Assembly: GCA_947085305.1 (NCBI GenBank)
Contig: CAMTVV010000153.1
Span: 1 to 10,063, forward strand
DNA from: JAMCQB01 sp947085305
GTDB taxonomy: Bacteria > Nitrospirota > Thermodesulfovibrionia > Thermodesulfovibrionales > UBA9159
Reading direction: 5' to 3'
Length of the DNA stretch: 10,063 nucleotides
Within the stretch, counting starts at the first letter, position 1. Every line of letters starts with the position of its first letter. The notes beneath the pieces were generated by a model that was given only the letters and a program-made list of their open reading frames with translations, did not search any database and was not told where the DNA came from. Below, in pieces: positions 5,298 to 10,063 of this stretch. The translations under genes were made by a program, and so were the position numbers.

Positions 5298-7958
5298 ATG
5301 AACCAGCAGCTTACTGCAGTCATAATGCCGGGCGGGGATTTGCTTCTCGAGTGGTCGCCATCTGAAGAGCGGATACCGAAGAGCCGGCAACTATTGGAAA
5401 AGGAGATATTCCGGCGATTCGCCGCGGACAAGGACTCCACATTTCTGTTCCTCGGTTTCAGCGACAAGTCCGTCCCCCTTTCCGATTCATTGAATTTCTG
5501 GCGCACATTCGCAGGCTTGTTTGCCAAAAAGATAAGCCTCACACCCGACCTGGAACAGATCAGGCAGCGCCTCACGGTCTCGCTTTCGCCTGATGAGGTC
5601 GCAGCAACTCTGGACAGCGCACCTCTTATGACCGGGGGTGAGTATTTGAGTGCCGGCCTGCTTGAGAACATATGGGACAGGCTTTGCCGATGTTTTGCAG
5701 AGGGCGTTAAGATTTACAAGGGGACTGTAGAGGAGTTTATCAAGGCGTACAGCCCGAATGTCCATCTGGTAGGCCGGGTATATTTCCATCTGGTTGAGAA
5801 CAAAAAGGATGACGCCCCCTTTGCCTTCCTTGCAACTTATTCAACAGGTCTGACCGCCGATGGAGCATCCAGGCATCTCCCCCTGAAATATGCCCTTGAA
5901 GAATTCGGCAGAGACAATGAAAAGCTTCTGGAGCTCCTTTCAACTGTCCACCTTGCCGCCAAGGAGAGCCGACTGATCGGAGATATGGTGGAATCGGGGG
6001 AGATATTTTATCCCCTCGCGATGACGGCACAGGAGGCATACACCTTCTTAAAAGAGATCCCCGTGTATGAGAGCGCCGGCATCCTCTGCAGAATCCCGAA
6101 CTGGTGGAAGGGAACCACTCAAGGTCCGAAACTTCGCATCACTGCCGGAGATAATCAGCCGTCTCACGTAGGGATGGATGCGCTCATGGACTTCAGGCCT
6201 GAGCTTCTTCTCGGGGATATGGTCATTACCGAAGAAGAGGCGCGGCGCCTGCTGTTGAAATCCGAGGGACTCGCATGGATCAAGAACAAATGGGTCGCTG
6301 TTGATCCCGAGAAGTTGAAGCAGACGCTCGCCGCGTACGAGACATCACAGGAGCTGATAGCGGCGGGCGACTTCAGCTTCAGGGACGCAATGCGTATGCA
6401 GCTGAACCCTAAAGCGGCCCTGGGCATCGCGTATGACTCGCAGGACGTCGCAGTCGCAAACGGCAGATGGCTCGATACAGTGCTGAAAAAGCTGCGCAAT
6501 CCCGAACTGATTGATGCCGCACAGGTGGGGAAATCACTTAAGGCTGATCTGCGCCCGTACCAGCAGAAGGGAGTGAACTGGCTCAGTTTCCTCCATTCAC
6601 TGAAACTCGGGATCTGCCTGGCGGATGATATGGGGCTCGGAAAGACCGTCCAGGTCATCGCCCTGCTCACTATCATCAAGTCTCAGAAGACCGGCCTGCC
6701 GAGTCTGCTCGTTATCCCTGCATCTCTGCTTTCTAACTGGGAAAATGAGCTCGCCAGATTTGCGCCTGACCTGGCATTCTCCATCGCGCATCCCGGCGCG
6801 CCTTTGGGAAGAAGGATGGCTTCTGCAGATCGTGACGCGCTCAAAAGCAGTGACCTGGTTATTACGACTTATTCACTGGCGCAGAAGTATGAGTGGCTGC
6901 ATGAGCATGAATGGAACTACGTTATCCTCGATGAAGCCCAGGCGATAAAGAACCCCGGCGCAAAGCAGACCCGGAGCCTTAAGAAGCTTAAGGCGTTAAA
7001 CAGGATCGTCATGACCGGCACCCCGGTGGAGAATAGGCTGTCCGACCTCTGGTCGTTGTTCGATTTCATCAACCCCGGACTTCTCGGAAGCGCCGAAGAG
7101 TTCAGCAGATTCTCTAAGGGGCTTCACCAGTCTCCTGAAGGTTATGCAAAACTAAGACGGATTATCAGTCCCTATATCCTGAGAAGACTTAAAACAGACA
7201 AAACAGTCATATCCGACCTGCCCGAAAAGGTCGAAATGAAGACGTACGCCTCTTTGAGCAAAAAACAGCTTCTCCTTTATAAAGAGCTGGTCCGTGACCT
7301 CAGAGAGACGATTGAGCAGACGGAAGGCATTCAAAGGAAGGGGTTGATCCTTTCTTCACTCATGAAATTCAAGCAGCTCTGCAATCACCCTGACCAGTAC
7401 CTCGGAACCGGTCAATACGATGAAGATGACAGCGGCAAGTTCGAACGCCTCAGGGAAATCTGCGAAACCATCCTTGAAAAGAGAGAAAAGGCGCTGGTCT
7501 TTACGCAGTTCAGGGAGATAACCGGACCTCTCAAGATATTCCTTGACAAGGTCTTCGGAAGGGAAGGTCTTGTTCTGCACGGCAGCACCGCCGTGGCAAA
7601 GAGGAAGGACCTAATCGACAACTTCCAGGGCAGCGCCTATGTCCCGTTCATGGTGCTCTCACTAAGAGCCGGAGGCGTCGGGCTGAACCTCACGGCAGCG
7701 AATCACGTCATTCACTTTGACCGATGGTGGAACCCCGCTGTCGAGAACCAGGCAACCGACCGGGCCTTCAGGATAGGCCAGAAAAAGAGCGTGATAGTCC
7801 ATAAGTTTCTGACAAAAGGAACAATTGAGGAGAAGATCGACAACATGATAGAAAGCAAAATGAAGCTTGCTCAGGAAGTGGTTCAACCGGGAAGCGAAGA
7901 CTGGATAACGGAAATGAATAACACCGAACTCCTGGATCTCTTTTCATTGTCGCTCTGA
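5298..7958 (+). CDS. SNF2-family DNA-dependent ATPase (helicase-like), SWIM-partner type
   Basis: Superfamily 2 ATPase predicted to translocate on double-stranded DNA. Residues 1-250 are not assigned. About 260-350 (from PNWWKGTT at 267) resembles the bacterial SNF2-associated domain (DUF3670-like). The SNF2 ATPase core starts at about 420 (LRPYQQKGVNWL): Walker A DDMGLGKT at 443-450 with Lys449, Walker B DEAQ at 545-548, motif III TGTPVEN at 573-579, SNF2-typical ILRRLKTDK and KQLCNHP, then the C-terminal lobe with VFTQF, LHGST, AGGVGLNLTAA, HFDRWWNP and motif VI QATDRAFRIGQ at 818-828. All catalytic motifs look intact. The start ATG 5298 has only a weak upstream AGGCAG, and the next Met (residue 10) cannot be excluded. 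The SWIM-protein gene follows after 48 bases in the same direction, a pairing seen in other bacteria. Roles in DNA repair, transcription recycling or defence are conceivable; none is shown. Confidence 0.93.
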   Translation: MNQQLTAVIMPGGDLLLEWSPSEERIPKSRQLLEKEIFRRFAADKDSTFLFLGFSDKSVPLSDSLNFWRTFAGLFAKKISLTPDLEQIRQRLTVSLSPDEVAATLDSAPLMTGGEYLSAGLLENIWDRLCRCFAEGVKIYKGTVEEFIKAYSPNVHLVGRVYFHLVENKKDDAPFAFLATYSTGLTADGASRHLPLKYALEEFGRDNEKLLELLSTVHLAAKESRLIGDMVESGEIFYPLAMTAQEAYTFLKEIPVYESAGILCRIPNWWKGTTQGPKLRITAGDNQPSHVGMDALMDFRPELLLGDMVITEEEARRLLLKSEGLAWIKNKWVAVDPEKLKQTLAAYETSQELIAAGDFSFRDAMRMQLNPKAALGIAYDSQDVAVANGRWLDTVLKKLRNPELIDAAQVGKSLKADLRPYQQKGVNWLSFLHSLKLGICLADDMGLGKTVQVIALLTIIKSQKTGLPSLLVIPASLLSNWENELARFAPDLAFSIAHPGAPLGRRMASADRDALKSSDLVITTYSLAQKYEWLHEHEWNYVILDEAQAIKNPGAKQTRSLKKLKALNRIVMTGTPVENRLSDLWSLFDFINPGLLGSAEEFSRFSKGLHQSPEGYAKLRRIISPYILRRLKTDKTVISDLPEKVEMKTYASLSKKQLLLYKELVRDLRETIEQTEGIQRKGLILSSLMKFKQLCNHPDQYLGTGQYDEDDSGKFERLREICETILEKREKALVFTQFREITGPLKIFLDKVFGREGLVLHGSTAVAKRKDLIDNFQGSAYVPFMVLSLRAGGVGLNLTAANHVIHFDRWWNPAVENQATDRAFRIGQKKSVIVHKFLTKGTIEEKIDNMIESKMKLAQEVVQPGSEDWITEMNNTELLDLFSLSL

Positions 7959-8006
7959 TCATATAAAATATACCGGCAATTTATATAAAAAGTAAGGAGC
8001 ATAACA

Positions 8007-9020
8007 ATGTCATACTGGGGTTTTCCGAGATATGTATCGGTATCCGAGAAAAAAGCGAAGACGACCAGGAAACTGAAAGAGCTGTCCAAAAAGAACCCGC
8101 ATCTGAAGCCGGTGATACTTCAGGGCTCCTCGCTCGCGCGCACCTGGTGGGGCAAGGCATGGAACCTCAATCTTGAGCGATACGCAGACTACCATAACCG
8201 CATCGGCAGGGGACGGAGTTATGTCCGCCACGGCGCGGTCCTCGATCTTCAGATTGCCCCCGGAGAGGTGAGGGCCCTTGTTCAGGGGTCGCGGTCGAAT
8301 CCCTATTCAGTGAGTGTCAGCATAAAGAAGCTCCGGGAGGAGATATGGCAAACGATCCTTGAGCAATGCCAGGGCATGTTCGAATCGCTGCAGGAACTCA
8401 TCAACGGGAGTTTCCCCAGGGCAATAGGAGAGATATTTACCCGCAGGGATTCAGGCATGTTCCCATCCCCGAAGGAAATCGCCTTCAATTGCTCCTGTCC
8501 GGACTGGGCCGGCATGTGCAAACACGTGGCGGCAACGCTTTACGGTATCGGAGCGCGACTCGATGAGAACCCTGATCTTTTCTTCAGAATGAGAAATGTG
8601 GAGATGGGCAATCTCATACGGCAGGCGATTACGGAACATAAAGATAAACTGTTGGCCAGGGCCTCAGGAAAAAGCTCCAGGATTATTGATGAGACCGAGC
8701 TGTCGGCCACATTCGGCATCGAGCTGGAACAAGACATAGTGACTGTTTCCTCAGTCTCCTCAGGGGACACCGTTTCGTCTATGCTCCGCAAGAGCATAAA
8801 AAAAGAATCATCCGGAAGAGTCAAATCAACGGCGAAGAGCCCAGCCCGCAGGAAAGGGACAAAGGGAACAAAGAAGGCAGTCGGCGAGACGACGGCTCCA
8901 GGGAAACAGGGGGCAGTAAAACCAAAGACAGGCAAGACAAAGAAGATGACTCATAAGGCGGAAAGGGCGCCGTCGCGGACATCAAGTCCATTAAGCCGAA
9001 AGAGAGCAGAATATCATTGA
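8007..9020 (+). CDS. SWIM zinc-finger protein with basic histone-H1-like tail
   Basis: Uncharacterised SWIM-domain family (COG4279-like). The N-terminal domain contains SLARTWWGKAWNLNLE and RIGRGRSYVRHGAVLDL, then VQGSRSNPYSVSVSIK, typical of this family. The SWIM motif CxC...CxH is Cys162, Cys164, Cys171 and His173 (NCSCPDWAGMCKH), a zinc-binding module thought to contact DNA or protein. The last 79 residues (259-337) contain 17 Lys and 8 Arg against 4 Glu and no Asp, with many Ala, Pro, Gly, Ser and Thr, like an H1 tail. The start is certain: AAGGAG (7994-7999) is 7 bases from the ATG. It lies 48 bases behind the SNF2 gene; the gap is very AT-rich and includes the palindrome TTTATATAAA (7980-7989). 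The likely role is a partner that helps the ATPase bind DNA, but this is inference. Confidence 0.9.
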   Translation: MSYWGFPRYVSVSEKKAKTTRKLKELSKKNPHLKPVILQGSSLARTWWGKAWNLNLERYADYHNRIGRGRSYVRHGAVLDLQIAPGEVRALVQGSRSNPYSVSVSIKKLREEIWQTILEQCQGMFESLQELINGSFPRAIGEIFTRRDSGMFPSPKEIAFNCSCPDWAGMCKHVAATLYGIGARLDENPDLFFRMRNVEMGNLIRQAITEHKDKLLARASGKSSRIIDETELSATFGIELEQDIVTVSSVSSGDTVSSMLRKSIKKESSGRVKSTAKSPARRKGTKGTKKAVGETTAPGKQGAVKPKTGKTKKMTHKAERAPSRTSSPLSRKRAEYH

Positions 9021-9032
9021 AAATAGACCTCT

Positions 9033-9062
9033 GATAAATAGGGACACATCCCATTTTATTTC
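9033..9062 (+). repeat. 30-bp repeat, copy 1 (left of the toxin-antitoxin operon)
   Basis: The sequence starts GATAAATAGGGACACATCCC and continues ATTTTATTTC. It is identical over all 30 bases to 9905-9934. The core forms a small hairpin, GGGA/TCCC around CACA, extended by AAA/TTT pairs. It begins 12 bases after the stop of the SWIM gene. Similar AT-flanked GGGAC...CCC palindromes are reminiscent of REP sequences linked to Y1/RAYT transposases, but no transposase is present here. Confidence 0.9.
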
Positions 9063-9142
9063 ACGACTGAGACGCGGTCCTTGATGGGGATCGGCTTTAA
9101 TGGAGGAAGAATGGGTTCGGTCATAAGAGTCTCATTTCTTTC

Positions 9143-9172
9143 TTGACTTTATATGCGGCATTGCCGTATATT
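9143..9172 (+). promoter_or_regulatory. Promoter of the toxin-antitoxin operon
   Basis: TTGACT (9143-9148) is a near-consensus -35 box and TATATT (9167-9172) a near-consensus -10 box, with an 18-base spacer. The expected transcription start is about 6-8 bases beyond the -10 box, at 9178-9180, which coincides with the toxin ATG at 9178. The palindromic operator lies inside the spacer. Confidence 0.65.
9151..9171 (+). promoter_or_regulatory. Palindromic operator within the toxin-antitoxin promoter
   Basis: Arms ATATGCGGCA (9151-9160) and TGCCGTATAT (9162-9171) around a central T are inverted repeats with 9 of 10 pairs matching. The site covers most of the -35/-10 spacer and part of the -10 box, so a bound protein would block RNA polymerase. 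The natural ligand is the HTH antitoxin encoded downstream, alone or with toxin; this follows from how such operons work and is not shown here. Confidence 0.65.
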
Positions 9173-9177
9173 TGATT

Positions 9178-9501
9178 ATGTTTTGGGAGTTCATCGAATT
9201 GCCGCCATTCGCTGAATTGAGAGACACGTTGTTTTCCGACAGCGAGTTTCTCGCCCTTCAGGCTTTTCTGTGTGATCATCCCGAAGCCGGCAATGTTATT
9301 CCTGGAACCGGAGGATGCCGCAAGCTGCGGTGGGCAGCGAAGGGCAAAGGGAAACGCGGCGGCTCCCGGGTAATTTATTTTCTCGGGGTTACACAAGGTC
9401 GGATCGTCCTGGTCACGGCTTATGGAAAAGGAGAGCGGGACGATGTGCCGCACACGTGGCTGAAACGAATCAAGGAGGTATTCGAAAATGAGCAGAGCTA
9501 A
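9178..9501 (+). CDS. higB: HigB2-type toxin (RelE family mRNA interferase)
   Basis: Predicted ribosome-dependent mRNA endonuclease that stops translation when not held by its antitoxin. The 107-residue protein matches my memory of Vibrio cholerae HigB2: LFSDSEFLALQAFL (18-31), then VIPGTGGCRKLRWAAKGKGK (40-59), RGGSRVIYFL (60-69), and a C-terminal helix ending NEQS. Basic residues of the active face (for example Arg64 and Lys84 of AYGKGE) are present. ATG 9178 is chosen because the product then begins at the family's FIE..F region; a TTG at 9172 overlaps the -10 box. No ribosome binding site is visible upstream, and the promoter predicts a leaderless message. The end overlaps the antitoxin start by 14 bases. 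The toxin-first order is typical of HigBA. The gene looks intact. Confidence 0.9.
   Translation: MFWEFIELPPFAELRDTLFSDSEFLALQAFLCDHPEAGNVIPGTGGCRKLRWAAKGKGKRGGSRVIYFLGVTQGRIVLVTAYGKGERDDVPHTWLKRIKEVFENEQS
9472..9479 (+). promoter_or_regulatory. Strong ribosome binding site of the antitoxin
   Basis: AAGGAGGT, a complete anti-16S match, lies 8 bases before the antitoxin ATG at 9488 and inside the toxin coding region. It contrasts with the toxin, which has none, and would favour antitoxin synthesis from the shared message. Confidence 0.85.
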
Positions 9502-9844
9502 AGAATCCGTAAAACGTTTTCTCAAATCCATTGACAAGGGCAGGGTGGAATGGGCGAGAAAAACGCAGTTCATTCCGCAGCCTGATGGCTCACTGCGTCG
9601 CCTGGTGATGCGCAAGGACGGCACTATTGAAAAAGATGAGATCATTCCCGCAGACCGTTCGCTGGTAGCCGAAGCACGTTCCAAGACCGGACTGTCGCAG
9701 GAAAAGTTCGCGGCCCTTCTTGGCATTTCACCGCGCACCCTGCGCGATTGGGAACACAACCGCCGGAGTCCCTCAGGCGCAGCCCGCACACTTCTACGCA
9801 TTGCTGCAAAGCATCCGGAAATTCTAAGGGAGCTGGCGGCGTAA
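9488..9844 (+). CDS. higA: HigA2-type antitoxin, HTH transcriptional regulator
   Basis: Antitoxin that neutralises the upstream HigB-type toxin by binding and represses the operon. Of its 118 residues, 1-55 are charged and of low hydrophobicity, as expected for the toxin-wrapping, flexible part that in V. cholerae HigA2 is also N-terminal. Residues 59-113 form a Cro/XRE-type helix-turn-helix domain: LSQEKFAALLGISPRTLRDW (69-88) is the HTH, followed by EHNRRSPSGAARTLLRIA and KHPEIL, which closely resemble the HigA2 C-terminus. ATG 9488 is fixed by the AAGGAGGT ribosome binding site. The start overlaps the toxin end by 14 bases, which couples their translation. The palindrome at 9151-9171 is its likely operator. 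The gene appears complete and the pair is probably functional. Confidence 0.9.
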   Translation: MSRAKESVKRFLKSIDKGRVEWARKTQFIPQPDGSLRRLVMRKDGTIEKDEIIPADRSLVAEARSKTGLSQEKFAALLGISPRTLRDWEHNRRSPSGAARTLLRIAAKHPEILRELAA

Positions 9845-9904
9845 CCCTTGTCTGTTTCCTGCACCCGCTCGCAGCCCGCTTTTGCAAGCCAGCGTTTGAA
9901 CAGG

Positions 9905-9934
9905 GATAAATAGGGACACATCCCATTTTATTTC
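9905..9934 (+). repeat. 30-bp repeat, copy 2 (right of the toxin-antitoxin operon)
   Basis: Identical in all 30 positions and in orientation to copy 1 at 9033-9062; the copies start 872 bases apart. It begins 60 bases after the antitoxin stop. The 60-base stretch between shows a small GCTT/AAGC stem but no T-tract. Confidence 0.9.
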
Positions 9935-10027
9935 CCCTGCCTCAGCATCAAGATTCCTTGCAACTGCCTTATGTCTTTATTCTTCATCATTGCCTTTAAT
10001 GGGCACCCTCCCTAATTTCCCCTTAAT

Positions 10028-10047
10028 TGGGATGTGTCCCTATTTAT
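10028..10047 (-). repeat. Inverted copy 3 of the repeat core
   Basis: TGGGATGTGTCCCTATTTAT is the exact reverse complement of the first 20 bases, after the leading G, of the 30-bp repeat. Left of it the match is lost and C-rich sequence (10007-10022) follows. The window ends 16 bases to its right, so a further part cannot be judged. Confidence 0.85.
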
Positions 10048-10063
10048 GATTTACATTTATTCC

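Larger units (their letters stand above)
9905..10047. mobile_element. MITE-like or REP-pair segment with inverted ends
   Basis: The repeat at 9905-9934 and the inverted copy at 10028-10047 bound a 143-bp segment, with 20 bases perfectly complementary (9906-9925 against 10028-10047). No transposase is encoded. On the - strand a 20-codon frame (9990-9928) reads MMKNKDIRQLQGILMLRQGK, with its stop inside the repeat; it may be the tail of a lost gene or chance. No target duplication is obvious. It could be a non-autonomous element or simply two REP units placed head to head. Confidence 0.4.

Noticed and set aside
9111..9146. Eleven-codon frame MGSVIRVSFLS preceded by GGAGG
   Set aside because: The spacing to the ATG is too short, no similarity is recognised, and it would run into the -35 box of the toxin promoter; most likely chance.
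9172..9177. TTG start for the toxin
   Set aside because: The TTG overlaps the predicted -10 box, lies upstream of the predicted transcription start, and adds only two residues not expected in the family.
9121..9921. Long antisense open frame covering the toxin-antitoxin operon
   Set aside because: The two + strand genes are strongly supported by family motifs, overlap and ribosome binding site; the antisense protein has no recognisable domain and is a codon-bias shadow. The same applies to the long antisense frames opposite tilS, gltX, glnS and the SNF2 gene.
9033..9934. Flanking repeats as integron attC sites
   Set aside because: They lack the GTTRRRY/RYYYAAC core pairs and the long imperfect palindrome of attC, and are identical direct repeats instead.

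Overview
The window carries two housekeeping translation modules, a two-gene helicase/zinc-finger unit and a toxin-antitoxin cassette. All complete genes lie on the + strand; a single gene start at the left edge reads outward on the - strand. Gene order, mid GC content, C-rich/G-rich and CATTC/GAATG-type intergenic palindromes, and protein style suggest a Gram-negative, probably environmental bacterium of the Nitrospirota/Desulfobacterota kind. The phylum is an inference from general appearance, not from a diagnostic marker.

Left part (1-1750): the first eight codons of a leftward gene with an excellent ribosome binding site, an AT-rich divergent region, a short scar that reads like two distant pieces of an integron-type tyrosine recombinase fused by an internal deletion, a G/C-rich hairpin, then tilS (tRNA-Ile lysidine synthetase). 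Middle (1751-5125): a repeat-filled 241-base gap, then gltX (glutamyl-tRNA synthetase) and glnS (glutaminyl-tRNA synthetase), separated by two bases and almost certainly cotranscribed. The gltX gene contains an 8-bp tandem repeat translated in frame beside its zinc site.

Right-centre (5298-9020): an 886-residue bacterial SNF2-family ATPase followed 48 bases later by a 337-residue SWIM zinc-finger protein with a strongly basic, histone-H1-like tail. The two probably form a functional pair acting on DNA. Their cellular role is not established.

Right end (9033-10063): a HigB2/HigA2-type toxin-antitoxin operon (RelE-family toxin first, HTH antitoxin second, 14-base overlap). It has a recognisable promoter with a near-perfect palindromic operator between -35 and -10, an apparently leaderless toxin start and a very strong antitoxin ribosome binding site. 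The operon sits between two identical 30-base direct repeats, and a third, inverted copy of the repeat core closes the window. The repeat architecture is the best evidence here for a mobile or exchangeable cassette.
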